From: Candidatus Thiosymbion ectosymbiont of Catanema sp. Cochon2018
GTDB lineage: Bacteria > Pseudomonadota > Gammaproteobacteria > Chromatiales > Chromatiaceae
Assembly: GCA_011392765.1 (NCBI GenBank)
Contig: WYCW01000004.1
Coordinates: 108,032 to 172,031 of the forward strand
Direction of reading: 5' to 3'
DNA length: 64,000 bases
The notes under the pieces are model-generated. The model saw only the letters and a program-made list of their open reading frames with translations. It made no database searches and had not been told where the DNA came from. Made by a program: the position numbers and the translations under genes. This document shows positions 26,351 to 37,506 of the stretch, in pieces (position 1 is the first letter of the stretch; each line of letters starts with the position of its first letter).

Positions 26351-26642
26351 CGAGGCTTCGCCTCAGACCGACGAGGCGTGATCATCGCTCTCTCGCGATC
26401 GAAAACGGAACCGTGATCGTAGTCGTAATCGGAGACGCAAGGCAAAGCGGGCAGGGAAAACCTGATGGCTACGGGTTTCGACCCGGCACCTGGCCGGGAC
26501 CTCCGGATGCCACGATCGGCGAAAGTATTCTGTCTCTCCTACGGCGGCTTCGATCACGATCACGATCACGACAACGAGAGAGGTTAGACGTTTGCGAAAT
26601 TTGACTCATTTGCACAAAATCTGGTCATTCAAGGAATCCTAG
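26347..26642 (+). repeat. CTAG-bounded modular element E4, tandem to E3
   Basis: Same left module as E3, right end CATTCAAGGAATC-CTAG. The core differs completely: a roughly 200-bp palindromic block rich in CGATCACGATCACGATCACG-type sequence and CGGGTTTCGACCCGG. E5 near 42 kb has the same core in inverse orientation. Non-coding. Confidence 0.78.
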
Positions 26643-26659
26643 CTACGAGAATCTTCTAA

Positions 26660-26804
26660 GAGGCTGTCTAATAACTAACTCATTGATTATAAAAATCGGC
26701 GTAGGGTGGACTGTGCCCACCGAGGAGGTCCATCGTGGTGGGCACAGCCTGCCCCCTACGGGTCAGGCTCATAAAAATCAATAGGTTAGTTCTTATACAG
26801 GCTC
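26660..26804. repeat. MITE family C, copy 4 (TSD TAA)
   Basis: Ends GAGGCTGTCTAATAACTAAC and ATACAGGCTC, flanked by TAA on both sides. The interior is not the usual one: it holds GTAGGGTGGACTGTGCCCACC and its inverse GGTGGGCACAGCCTGCCCCC, related to the sequence at 58350-58430. It ends 32 bp before dapD and may contribute to its promoter. Confidence 0.75.
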
Positions 26805-26836
26805 TAAATGTCAGCATGTCCATTGGAGTGATCTAT

Positions 26837-27658
<822 letters not shown>

Positions 27659-28000
27659 ATGCGATTCGAAGACTTGGAGGTATGGCGACGCGCGGCCCGG
27701 TTGTGCGCAGAGATCTACAAGTCGCTGGCCGATCTGAGGGATTTCGGATTCAGGGATCAGATCACTCGCTCCGCGCTTTCTGTTCCCGGCAATATTGCCG
27801 AAGGCATGGAGAGGAGATCCGTAAAGGATAAGCAGCGATTCCTCGACATAGCCCTGGGATCCTGTGCAGAACTGCGTACACAGCTGTACGTAGGCATCGA
27901 CATTGGCTACATCGGCGCTGATACCGGAAAAGTCCGAATCAATGAAACAAGAGAACTCTCCGCGATGCCCGTTGGCCTGAGAAACAAACAATCCTCCTGA
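27659..28000 (+). CDS. four-helix-bundle protein of the 23S rRNA IVS family
   Basis: 113 residues, starting immediately after the dapD stop. FEDLEVWRRAARLCAEIYK, FRDQITRSALSVPGNIAEGMER and FLDIALGSCAELRTQLYV are the three signature segments of the IVS-encoded four-helix protein family, first seen in intervening sequences of 23S rRNA genes and now known as scattered chromosomal genes of unclear role. The C-terminal 20 residues look unlike the family and may be altered. It is wedged between dapD and dapE. Confidence 0.88.
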   Translation: MRFEDLEVWRRAARLCAEIYKSLADLRDFGFRDQITRSALSVPGNIAEGMERRSVKDKQRFLDIALGSCAELRTQLYVGIDIGYIGADTGKVRINETRELSAMPVGLRNKQSS

Positions 28001-28031
28001 TTCCTGATCACTGCCCCCTGACAACTGACCC

Positions 28032-29162
28032 ATGTCCTCCACCCTCGATCTCGCCACCGAGCTGATCCGTCGCCCTTCGATAACGCCCGCGGACGCAGGC
28101 TGTCAGGCGCTCCTGTGCGAGCGGCTCGCGGCCCTGGGATTCGAGGTCGAGTCCCTGCCCTTTGGTGAGGTGACGAACCTGTGGGCCCGCCGGGGCGATG
28201 CACGGCCCCTGTTCTGCTTCGCCGGCCACACGGACGTGGTGCCGACCGGGCCCCTGGAGCACTGGACATCGGACCCGTTCGACCCGGTGGTCCGCGATGG
28301 CCGGCTCTACGGGCGTGGCGCATGCGACATGAAGGGATCTCTCGCGGCCATGATTACCGCCACCGAGGGGTTTCTCGCCGCCCACCCGGACCCTGCCGGC
28401 TCCATCGCCTTTCTCATCACCAGCGATGAAGAAGGCCTGGCCCGGGACGGCACCGTCAAGGTGGTGGAAAAACTCGAATCCCGGGGAGAGAAGATCGACT
28501 ACTGCCTGGTGGGAGAGCCATCCAGCGACCAACGGCTGGGGGACCTGATCAAAAACGGAAGACGCGGCAGCATCACCGGCCGGCTTGTCGTGCACGGCAG
28601 GCAGGGACACGTCGCCTATCCCCAACGGGCCAAGAACCCCCTGCACGCCTTCGCACCGACACTCGCCGAGTTGATTGCCGAAGTCTGGGACCAGGGAAAC
28701 GCCTTCTTTCCACCTACCAGCTTCCAGATTGTCAACCTCGACATGGGCACGGGTGTGGACAATGTCATCCCCGGCCAGCTCGAGGCCCAGTTCAACCTGC
28801 GGTTTTCCACCGAACTCGATGCGGACGGCATCAAGCGTCGGGTCGAGACCATCCTCGACCGGGGGGGCTTCGACTACGACCTCGACTGGCACCTTTCCGG
28901 CAATCCATTCCTGACCCCCGAGGGGGCCTTTGTGGACGCGACACGCGCCGCCATCACCGAGATCACGGGGACAGATACCCGCCTCTCGACCGCAGGCGGG
29001 ACCTCGGATGGCCGCTTCATCGCACCCACCGGGGCCCAGGTGGTGGAGGTCGGCCCGGTCAATGCCACCATCCATCAGATCGACGAGTGCGTCGGTGTCC
29101 GGGAATTGGCGCAGCTTGCGCATATCTACGGCCGCATTCTGGAAAAGCTGCTCGGGTCCTGA
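28032..29162 (+). CDS. dapE: succinyl-diaminopimelate desuccinylase
   Basis: 376 residues, normal length. A zinc enzyme of the M20 fold that removes succinate from N-succinyl-LL-diaminopimelate. The metal and catalytic residues are visible: [26 protein letters not shown] and the late NATIHQIDE histidine. The dimerisation insert runs from about 178 to 290. Together with dapD it supplies diaminopimelate for peptidoglycan and lysine. Confidence 0.97.
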   Translation: MSSTLDLATELIRRPSITPADAGCQALLCERLAALGFEVESLPFGEVTNLWARRGDARPLFCFAGHTDVVPTGPLEHWTSDPFDPVVRDGRLYGRGACDMKGSLAAMITATEGFLAAHPDPAGSIAFLITSDEEGLARDGTVKVVEKLESRGEKIDYCLVGEPSSDQRLGDLIKNGRRGSITGRLVVHGRQGHVAYPQRAKNPLHAFAPTLAELIAEVWDQGNAFFPPTSFQIVNLDMGTGVDNVIPGQLEAQFNLRFSTELDADGIKRRVETILDRGGFDYDLDWHLSGNPFLTPEGAFVDATRAAITEITGTDTRLSTAGGTSDGRFIAPTGAQVVEVGPVNATIHQIDECVGVRELAQLAHIYGRILEKLLGS

Positions 29163-29327
29163 ACCACCGTTTCTACGGAAGCCCGCATCCTTGACTGCGA
29201 AGCTATTTCAGAAACTCCTTTACCTTGACCACGAAGATTCGGCTCATGTAATTTAAACGGTTTGCCGAATCATCTTCACCTGCCTGCGGATCGGCCGTGG
29301 GTCCGGGACCGACGGAGGATCGTCGAC

Positions 29328-31046
29328 GTGGAATTGAGTGGTGCCGAGATCGTCGTTCAAGCGTTGATCGACGAAGGCGTCGAGTATGTCTTCGGATATC
29401 CCGGGGGCGCGGTTCTGCACATTTACGACGCGATCTTCAAGCAGGACCGGGTCAGGCATATCCTGGTGCGGCACGAACAGGGCGCGGCCCATGCGGCCGA
29501 CGGCTATGCGCGGGCCACCGGCAGATGCGGCGTGTGCCTGGTCACCTCGGGTCCCGGCGCGACCAATGCAGTTACGGGGATCGCCACCGCCTACATGGAC
29601 TCCATCCCCTTGGTTGTCCTGAGCGGGCAGGTGCCGACGCCCGTGATCGGCAGCGATGCGTTTCAGGAGGTGGATACGGTCGGCATCACCCGTCCCTGCG
29701 TCAAGCACAATTTCCTGGTCCAAGACGTGCACAAGCTGGCGGAGACCATTCGCAAGGCGTTCCATATCGCCACTTCGGGTCGGCCCGGACCTGTGTTGGT
29801 GGACATCCCCAAGGATACGACCGATCCCAACCTCAAGGTCCCGTATCAATATCCGCGGGACATCACAATACGTTCCTACCACCCCGCGAGCAAGGGACAC
29901 CCCGGTCAGATCAAGAAGGCCGTCGCGGCCATGCTCGCGGCGAAACGGCCTGTGCTCTACACCGGCGGCGGGGTGATTCTGGACGATGCCTCAGACCTGC
30001 TCACGCAATTGGTCCACGCGACCGGGTTCCCGATCACCAGCACCCTCATGGGGCTGGGCGCCTATCCGATGACCGACCACCGCTTCATCGGCATGTTGGG
30101 CATGCACGGCACCTATGAGGCCAACATGGCGATGCACGAGACCGACTGCCTGGTCGCCATCGGTGCCCGCTTCGACGACCGGGTCACCGGCAAGATCGAG
30201 CACTTCTGTCCCCACGCCGAGATCATTCATGTGGACGTGGACCCCTCGTCCATCGCCAAGAATGTGCGGGTGGACATCCCGATCGTAGGACCCGTCGCGA
30301 GCGTGCTCGACGATATGCTGCGCCTGCTCGATGAATCCGGGTGTGACCCGCAGCGCGAGGCGTTGACCGAGTGGTGGGAGAAGATCGAGAAATGGCGGGA
30401 GCTGAAGTGCATGAGCTACGACCGCGCCGGCGCCAAGATCAAGCCCCAGCTCGCGGTAGAGACCCTTTATAAAGTCACCGGGGGCGATCTCTATCTGACC
30501 TCGGATGTGGGTCAACATCAGATGTTTGCCGCCCAGTTCTACCCCTTCGACCGGCCGCGCCGTTGGATCAACTCCGGGGGCTTGGGGACCATGGGTTTTG
30601 GGCTACCCGCGGCCATGGGGGTCCAACTGGCCTTCCCGCAGGCCCAGGTGGCCTGCGTCTCCGGCGAGGCGAGCATCCTCATGTGCATCCAGGAGCTGGC
30701 GACCTGCAGGCAGTACGAGTTGCCGATCAAGATCGTGCTGCTCAACAACGGCTATATGGGCATGGTCCGTCAGTGGCAGGAGTTCTTCTACGAGAGCCGT
30801 TATTCCCACTCCTATGTGGATGCCCTCCCGGACTTCGTGAAGCTGACCGAGAGCTTCGGGCACGTGGGGATGCGGGTGGAAAAACCCGGTGACCTCGAGG
30901 GTGCCATGGAAGAGGCCTTCGGCATGAAAGATCGCCTCGTGTTCCTCGACGTGGTCGTGGATCCCACGGAAAATGTCTATCCGATGATTATGGCGGGCAA
31001 GGGGCACCACGAAATGCACCTGTCACCGGAACGGGAGCTGGCCTGA
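29328..31046 (+). CDS. ilvI: acetolactate synthase, large catalytic subunit
   Basis: 572 residues from the GTG that follows GGAGG by nine bases (MELSGAEIVVQAL). It condenses two pyruvates to acetolactate, or pyruvate with 2-oxobutyrate, using ThDP, Mg2+ and FAD in valine, leucine and isoleucine synthesis. Visible are FGYPGGAVLHIYDA, the catalytic Glu in RHEQGAAHAADGYARATG, and the ThDP motif SGEASILMCIQELATC through NNGYMGM; GE in place of GD occurs in relatives. The regulatory subunit follows after 1 bp. ilvB would be an equally valid name. Confidence 0.96.
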   Translation: MELSGAEIVVQALIDEGVEYVFGYPGGAVLHIYDAIFKQDRVRHILVRHEQGAAHAADGYARATGRCGVCLVTSGPGATNAVTGIATAYMDSIPLVVLSGQVPTPVIGSDAFQEVDTVGITRPCVKHNFLVQDVHKLAETIRKAFHIATSGRPGPVLVDIPKDTTDPNLKVPYQYPRDITIRSYHPASKGHPGQIKKAVAAMLAAKRPVLYTGGGVILDDASDLLTQLVHATGFPITSTLMGLGAYPMTDHRFIGMLGMHGTYEANMAMHETDCLVAIGARFDDRVTGKIEHFCPHAEIIHVDVDPSSIAKNVRVDIPIVGPVASVLDDMLRLLDESGCDPQREALTEWWEKIEKWRELKCMSYDRAGAKIKPQLAVETLYKVTGGDLYLTSDVGQHQMFAAQFYPFDRPRRWINSGGLGTMGFGLPAAMGVQLAFPQAQVACVSGEASILMCIQELATCRQYELPIKIVLLNNGYMGMVRQWQEFFYESRYSHSYVDALPDFVKLTESFGHVGMRVEKPGDLEGAMEEAFGMKDRLVFLDVVVDPTENVYPMIMAGKGHHEMHLSPERELA

Positions 31047-31047
31047 C

Positions 31048-31539
31048 ATGAGACACATCATTTCCGTTTTGTTGGAGAACGAGGCCGGGGCCCTCTCCCG
31101 CGTCGCAGGTCTGTTTTCCGCCCGTGGTTACAACATCGAATCCCTCACGGTGGCGCCCACGGACGACCCGTCCCTGTCGCGCATGACCCTGGTCACCACC
31201 GGTAACGAGGCAATCGTCGAGCAGATCAAGAAACAGCTCAACAAGCTCATCGACACCATCAAGCTACTCGACCTCTCCGAGGGACCCCACATCGAGCGGG
31301 AGCTGATGATGGTCAAGGTCCGGGCCGAGCAGGCGGACCGCGAGGAGCTCAAGCGCCTGGTAGACATCTTCCGCGCCAAGATCATCGACGTTACCGACGT
31401 CAGCTTCGTGGTCGAGCTCACCGGGGCGTCGCCGAAGCTGGACGCCTTTATCGACGCCGTGCCCAAAGGGCTCATCATCGAGGTCGTCCGCACCGGACCG
31501 TCCGGTATCTCCCGCGGCCCGCAGGGGTTGATGCTTTGA
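31048..31539 (+). CDS. ilvH: acetolactate synthase, small regulatory subunit
   Basis: 163 residues, usual length. An N-terminal ACT domain (MRHIISVLLENEAGALSRVAGLFSARGYNIESLTVAPT) binds valine for feedback inhibition, and a second ACT-like half follows. It activates the large subunit just upstream. In many relatives ilvC follows directly; here about 3.8 kb of accessory genes comes between. Confidence 0.96.
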   Translation: MRHIISVLLENEAGALSRVAGLFSARGYNIESLTVAPTDDPSLSRMTLVTTGNEAIVEQIKKQLNKLIDTIKLLDLSEGPHIERELMMVKVRAEQADREELKRLVDIFRAKIIDVTDVSFVVELTGASPKLDAFIDAVPKGLIIEVVRTGPSGISRGPQGLML

Positions 31540-31607
31540 GCTACCCGACATGGCCGGCCGGTTATCTGTGACGTTATGCGTCTTATCGAGTTCAAGGAGC
31601 CATACCG

Positions 31608-32450
31608 GTGGCACTGAATGCTGCTGTAATCAAACAAAGACTAGATTCCTCACCGTGGATACAGCGGGATAACGAGGCACAAAATATTATAAATGGGGCA
31701 GAACCTGCAGACTTAAAGCGCCTCGACGTCGAAAGTATTCTCCGTCTTTATGAAGCTTTAACAATGGGGGTTGGATACTATTCAAATAGAGATGCAGCTG
31801 CTATGAATCGGCTCAGGGCCCATACTCGCTTTCAGCCAATTCTGAGAACACCTGACTTCGGTGTCGATCTGGTCAAAAAGGCACGCCCGGATTCGCCTAA
31901 CATTCAGTCTCAGCTCACTCCAAAGCTTGTTACCCGCATCTATGCGGCAGAGAAAAAACGTCTCTCCTTGCTGGAAGAGGTGGGTATTGACGGCTCTACA
32001 ATAGGTAGGGGACAGCTCAGTCAGGACGCGTATACCGATGTTAAACAAGACTTCAAGACCGCTTTGGAAACCTGCCTGACCCACGCATCCCTTTCAAAAA
32101 TGTTACAGCATGCACCATCTCGGCCCTTCATAGATATGAATGTGCTGGACTTTAGAACCTACAAGGTCGTGATTCCTGAAGACTACTCAACAATCTTATC
32201 CTATTCCCCTGCTGAAGATTTCGTTGTAGCGGCTTATCTTGCCATTCGCATAACTGCCGCGACCAGAGCCGGCCGCTCAATCATGGATAGCATGCGATTT
32301 GCCATAGCGCGTTATCATGGTATGTACACCATGGTCAGGAATGCCCAAAAGGCGGTCAAGGATGATATCAACTGGGCACCGGTGGAGGCCGAATTATTGA
32401 GGCAAGGCCATAGCGATGAAGTGGCCTATGTTCACGAGGTGGTACAATGA
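31608..32450 (+). CDS. hypothetical protein, possible lysozyme-like domain
   Basis: 280 residues from a GTG after AAGGAG. Soluble, without a signal peptide. The segment RIYAAEKKRLSLLEEVGIDG, then STIGRGQLSQDAYTDV, resembles the Glu followed by TIGxGQ turn of lysozyme/transglycosylase-like proteins. I cannot place it in a named family. More AT-rich than ilvH. The next gene starts within its stop codon (ATGA) and encodes a likely membrane-anchored periplasmic protein, so a hydrolase with its inhibitor is a possible reading; unproven. Confidence 0.55.
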   Translation: MALNAAVIKQRLDSSPWIQRDNEAQNIINGAEPADLKRLDVESILRLYEALTMGVGYYSNRDAAAMNRLRAHTRFQPILRTPDFGVDLVKKARPDSPNIQSQLTPKLVTRIYAAEKKRLSLLEEVGIDGSTIGRGQLSQDAYTDVKQDFKTALETCLTHASLSKMLQHAPSRPFIDMNVLDFRTYKVVIPEDYSTILSYSPAEDFVVAAYLAIRITAATRAGRSIMDSMRFAIARYHGMYTMVRNAQKAVKDDINWAPVEAELLRQGHSDEVAYVHEVVQ

Positions 32451-32857
32451 CGCGCCGTCGTTTCCTCATCCTTTTTGTTGTCATGGTATTCATCGCTATT
32501 ACGACCGCCATTTTCGTTTTCAAAGAGCCCTCACCGGGTTCGGATTTAAACATCTTTCTACGCTGTGAAGATGGCATCTCCGGGACCCTGTCGATCATCC
32601 CGCTTGTTCCAGATTGTAAGGGGCGACAGATCAAGGAGAGCTTCGATGTCGAAGCGGCCTGTGAAAATGAGCCTCTCGAATACAGCCATTATTGTGGCCG
32701 GGTAGGCGTTTTATTCACTCTCGAACGCAAGAGCGGCGAGATAACCAGACTGACCTCGGAATATGGCTCGGACATCCTGTGGGAGAATCATCTTGGATTC
32801 ACCGTAATGATTAAAATCCTGAATACGCATCCTTTTCTCGCCAATGACAGTCTTTGA
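32447..32857 (+). CDS. hypothetical membrane-anchored or secreted small protein
   Basis: 136 residues. Charged start MTRRRF, a hydrophobic helix at about 6-26, then a domain with four cysteines (near residues 39, 57, 71 and 83), compatible with two disulfides outside the cytoplasm. No family recognised. It overlaps the preceding gene by 4 bp and the next small frame by 14 bp. The topology would suit an immunity protein to a periplasm-acting enzyme, which is inference from context. Confidence 0.55.
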   Translation: MTRRRFLILFVVMVFIAITTAIFVFKEPSPGSDLNIFLRCEDGISGTLSIIPLVPDCKGRQIKESFDVEAACENEPLEYSHYCGRVGVLFTLERKSGEITRLTSEYGSDILWENHLGFTVMIKILNTHPFLANDSL

Positions 32858-33014
32858 TTGGTTACAGGATGCCGAGGCCATTGGAGTGACCAAGACGGCA
32901 TTCCCACCCTGGTCCCTGGGAACGAGAATACAAATCAAGGGGATTTCTCACGTTGTATTCCAAAGAAGCCCCGAAAACCCCTACCTCGAGGTAAATAAAG
33001 ATGAAGTCAGATAA
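32844..33014 (+). CDS. small overlapping ORF (56 aa)
   Basis: Begins MTVFDWLQDAEAIGVTK inside the 3' end of the previous gene and ends YLEVNKDEVR, with its stop inside the first codons of the gene at 33001. The overlaps of 14 bp on both sides form a chain with the neighbours, and it fills what would otherwise be a 140-bp gap. It is soluble, with no known family. No strong ribosome-binding site is seen, so it would depend on coupling. It could still be a chance frame. Confidence 0.45.
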   Translation: MTVFDWLQDAEAIGVTKTAFPPWSLGTRIQIKGISHVVFQRSPENPYLEVNKDEVR

Positions 33015-33657
33015 CCCGGCGGGAAGATTACTGAATATCCTGGAGAATGGTAAAAACCATCCATCTGGCATGGGTTGCAGGGGTGCCTGGAATAAATTAC
33101 TCAGAATAGACAAATCCAACCCGGCACTTCTTATGTCGCGTCTTGGAAAAGTAATGGAGTTGCCCAATCAAATAATAGAAAAAATACAGGAAAGCTACCC
33201 CAGTCAAGGTTCATCTCATGGGTATTGGTGTCAAAAATTAGATACTGCGTTTGCGCAGCAAGACATGAATGGTTCATGGGATTCATTTATTGGTCATATC
33301 GATGGCCATATAATCAACTATCTCAAAATGTCTATGGGTCTTTTGGATGCGCAAGAAAAGTCGAAAGTAATAGGGGATGATAAACTTGCCGACATTAGAA
33401 ATAAAGTGAATGATTTGCTGCGGGAGACTATCGGCTCTGAAATTGACTCTGAATTCAAGAGATATATAGGACAATATCTCAGCAAAATTATAACCGGTAT
33501 CGATGAGTATCATATATCCGGTGCTGGACCAATCGTCGAAAGTATAGAGTGTATTCTCGGACACGCATTCTTAGATGATAACTATCGAAAGAGCATTTCG
33601 GAAAGTAGTTTAGGTAAAAAAATAACTGATGTCTTAGGACAGTTGCATCGGCCATAA
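33001..33657 (+). CDS. hypothetical helical protein
   Basis: 218 residues, markedly AT-rich, predicted mostly helical, no membrane segment or signal. Composition differs sharply from ilvH and ilvC. I recognise no family or motif. It closes the chain of overlapping genes that starts at 31608. It is not clear whether it belongs to the same functional unit. Confidence 0.6.
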   Translation: MKSDNPAGRLLNILENGKNHPSGMGCRGAWNKLLRIDKSNPALLMSRLGKVMELPNQIIEKIQESYPSQGSSHGYWCQKLDTAFAQQDMNGSWDSFIGHIDGHIINYLKMSMGLLDAQEKSKVIGDDKLADIRNKVNDLLRETIGSEIDSEFKRYIGQYLSKIITGIDEYHISGAGPIVESIECILGHAFLDDNYRKSISESSLGKKITDVLGQLHRP

Positions 33658-33706
33658 CATTGCCAATGACCTTATTTAGGCGGAGGGACCGATTGGAGGT
33701 ATCACA

Positions 33707-34255
33707 ATGGGTGAAGCAGTAAGACAGACAGGGATCTCCGTCGAAGACTACCTGGAAGGCGAGAAGATCGCCGAAGTACGCCACGAATACGTCGATGGCG
33801 AGGTCTTCGCCATGACGGGCACCACCAAGACGCACAACACAATCGCGTTGAACCTGGCGCTGTTGCTGCGAAACCAGCTTACCGGTAAACCCTGTGGAAT
33901 CTATATGGAGAACGTAAAGGTCCATATCAAAACGGCATTCGAAGAGCGATTCTATTATCCGGATCTCCATGTGGAATGCCGGCCCTTTACCGACCACAGC
34001 TATTACAGCGAGCGTCCCAAACTGATCATCGAGGTGCTGTCCCAATCCACCGAACGGGACGATTGTTCCGACAAGTTTTACGCCTACCGCAAGCTCCCGA
34101 GCCTCGAAGAATACGTGCTGGTGGCTCAGGACGAGCAGCGCGTGGAAGTCTACCGCCGCTCCGATGGATGGGATGCGATGGTCTATGGCCCGGAAGACAT
34201 CGTTCGACTGGAAAGCGTCGGTGCCGAGATGGCCGTTGCTGCAATCTACGCCTGA
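33707..34255 (+). CDS. Uma2-family putative endonuclease (DUF820)
   Basis: 182 residues with the Uma2 pattern: SVEDYLEGEKIAEVRHEYVDGEVFAMTG at the start, FYYPDLHVEC with the first acidic residue, then PKLIIEVLSQSTERDD in which IEVLS replaces the usual ExK region, and DKFYAYRKLPSLEEYVLV. The fold is PD-(D/E)XK nuclease-like. These genes are abundant in cyanobacteria and purple bacteria, mostly with unknown role. It stands alone between the AT-rich cluster and the globin gene. Confidence 0.88.
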   Translation: MGEAVRQTGISVEDYLEGEKIAEVRHEYVDGEVFAMTGTTKTHNTIALNLALLLRNQLTGKPCGIYMENVKVHIKTAFEERFYYPDLHVECRPFTDHSYYSERPKLIIEVLSQSTERDDCSDKFYAYRKLPSLEEYVLVAQDEQRVEVYRRSDGWDAMVYGPEDIVRLESVGAEMAVAAIYA

Positions 34256-34344
34256 GACCCGATTCCGCAGTTCCGGCGATGCGGTTTGTTTCACTCACCG
34301 CGCCCTACACTACCCTGTCACGGCAAATCAAAGGAGAAACAAGC

Positions 34345-34821
34345 ATGCTCAAACCACACCTTTTCGCAAGAACAATCCTACTCGGGAGCGTCTTGGCTGC
34401 GTCGGTTACGTCAGGTTTCGCCCAAGCCACTGAGGAACAGAAGGACAAACCCCTCTATGACAGACTCGGCGGGGTGTATCCAATCTCCGTCGTGGTGGAA
34501 CAATTCGTCAATTTATCGCTCGCGAACGATGTGCTCAATGCCAATACGGCGATCAAGGCAGTCGTAGACCAGATGCCGGTGGCCGGCCTGAAGTACCATC
34601 TTACTGCTATGGTTTGCCAACAGACGGGGGGGCCATGTAAATACACGGGCCGCAGCATGAAGGAATCCCATGCCCATCTCGACATCGGTGAAAAGGAATG
34701 GCAGGCCATGGTAGCGGACTTCCGCCGAGCGATGAACGATTCCGGGATACCCGTGAAGGAGCAGGACGAGTTGGTGGCCATCATCGAGAGTACGAAGAAG
34801 GACATCGTGGTTACGAAGTGA
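34345..34821 (+). CDS. group 1 truncated haemoglobin with signal peptide
   Basis: 158 residues from ATG behind AAAGGAG. A signal peptide (MLKPHLFARTILLGSVLAAS, cleavage expected after FAQA) precedes a truncated globin domain: PLYDRLGGVYPISVVVEQFV, CKYTGRSMKESHAHLDI with the likely proximal histidine, and EWQAMVADFRRAMND. Most truncated globins are cytoplasmic; this one is predicted to be exported, so a periplasmic role with O2 or NO is possible. It stands alone, with no obvious redox partner beside it. Confidence 0.87.
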   Translation: MLKPHLFARTILLGSVLAASVTSGFAQATEEQKDKPLYDRLGGVYPISVVVEQFVNLSLANDVLNANTAIKAVVDQMPVAGLKYHLTAMVCQQTGGPCKYTGRSMKESHAHLDIGEKEWQAMVADFRRAMNDSGIPVKEQDELVAIIESTKKDIVVTK

Positions 34822-36386
<1,565 letters not shown>

Positions 36387-36395
36387 ACACCTTCC

Positions 36396-36553
36396 GGCGG
36401 TGTTTGTAATTTTGTTGTTCCTGGGTATCTCCAAGAGGGGAATATCTACCCAACTTGGTCGCAGACAGACACCGTAGGGGCACCCCTTGCGGGTGCCCTC
36501 CCTTGCGGGTGTCCTATCCGAATTCCGGAAACAACAAAATCAAAACACTACCC
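36396..36553. repeat. MITE family B, copy 3 (longer interior)
   Basis: Ends GGCGGTGTTTGTAATTTTGT and, inverted, GGGTAGTGTTTTGATTTTGT. The interior holds GGGGCACCCCTTGCGGGTGC repeats and differs from the 90-bp copies at 7246 and 18605. It lies between ilvC and the Rpn-like gene. Confidence 0.65.
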
Positions 36554-36576
36554 CCGCTTCTTTCCCGGACCGGATC

Positions 36577-37506
36577 ATGTCTCACGACCAGAACTTCAAA
36601 AACCTCCTTGTCGACTATTCTCACCAAGCGCTGGCCTTTTTCGCCGCCGCCGAAGCCGCGGAGATCGACGAGCAGGTGCGCATCACACCCGTGCGCCAAG
36701 AGCAGTTCCAGGAACGCCTCGGCGAACGCTTTCGGGAGCTCGATGTGCCGCTGCGGGTAGAGTGGCCCGACGGACGACGCGAGGCCCTGTTGTTCGTGCT
36801 CGAAGAAGAGAGCGACGCCCGCCGCTTCTCCATTCACCGCCTGGCCCACTATTGTCTGGATCTGGCCCAACTGATGAAGACCGACCGCGTGGTCCCGGTC
36901 GTCATCTTCCTGCGCCGAGCGAAAGGTGTGGCCCAACGCCTGTGCCTGAGCGGAGATCAGGATACCTACCTCGATTTCCGCTATCTAAGCTGTGCCCTGG
37001 GTGAGCTGTCCTACGAGGACCACCGCCACAGCGACAACCTGGTGGCACGGCTGATCCTGCCCAACATGCAGTACCCCGCGCAACGCAAGGTCGAAGTCTA
37101 TGCCCAGGCGGTACGGGGGCTGATGACCCTGGAACAGGACCCCGAGAAGCAGCTCAAATATCTGGACTTCATCGACATCTACGCGGCGCTTGATGATAAT
37201 GAGCGGGCCGAATACCGACGTGACTATCCCGACGAGGCGCAGACCATGAGTCGATTTGCCGAACGCTTCCACGAACAGGGTATGCAGCAGGGCATACAGC
37301 AGGGTATGCAGCAAGGTATGCAGCAGGGCATACAGCAGGGTAAGCATCAAGGCGAAGCCTTGGTATTGGAACGCCAGCTGCGTCTGAAATTCGGCACCTT
37401 ACCCGAGGAGGTACAGCGCCGGATCGAGCAGGCCAATGAGCATACCTTGTTGGAATGGTCCGAGCGGGTCCTCACCGCCAATCGTCTCGACGAGGTTCTG
37501 CATTGA
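36577..37506 (+). CDS. Rpn-family recombination-promoting nuclease / transposase-like protein
   Basis: 309 residues from [14 protein letters not shown]. The N-terminal PD-(D/E)XK-like domain ([48 protein letters not shown]) is that of the Rpn / YhgA-like transposase_31 group. Residues near 235-258 are six copies of a GMQQ/GIQQ tetrapeptide, and a DUF4351-like end follows ([20 protein letters not shown]). The stop overlaps queC by 4 bp, which is unexpected for an unrelated nuclease. Rpn proteins are known for RecA-independent recombination in E. coli. Confidence 0.82.
   Translation: MSHDQNFKNLLVDYSHQALAFFAAAEAAEIDEQVRITPVRQEQFQERLGERFRELDVPLRVEWPDGRREALLFVLEEESDARRFSIHRLAHYCLDLAQLMKTDRVVPVVIFLRRAKGVAQRLCLSGDQDTYLDFRYLSCALGELSYEDHRHSDNLVARLILPNMQYPAQRKVEVYAQAVRGLMTLEQDPEKQLKYLDFIDIYAALDDNERAEYRRDYPDEAQTMSRFAERFHEQGMQQGIQQGMQQGMQQGIQQGKHQGEALVLERQLRLKFGTLPEEVQRRIEQANEHTLLEWSERVLTANRLDEVLH
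37279..37350 (+). repeat. six tandem 12-bp units inside the Rpn-like gene
   Basis: Units such as GGTATGCAGCAG and GGCATACAGCAG encode GMQQ/GIQQ; the last is degenerate. Unit length is a multiple of three, so copy number changes would alter linker length without a frameshift. Confidence 0.8.

Noticed and set aside
29328..31046. Loss of the Mg2+-binding Asp (GE instead of GD) in acetolactate synthase
   Set aside because: The GE(G/A)S form is common in gammaproteobacterial large subunits as I recall them, so it is probably normal.
37279..37350. CRISPR-like short repeats
   Set aside because: The 12-bp units have no spacers and encode an in-frame GMQQ repeat in the Rpn-like protein.
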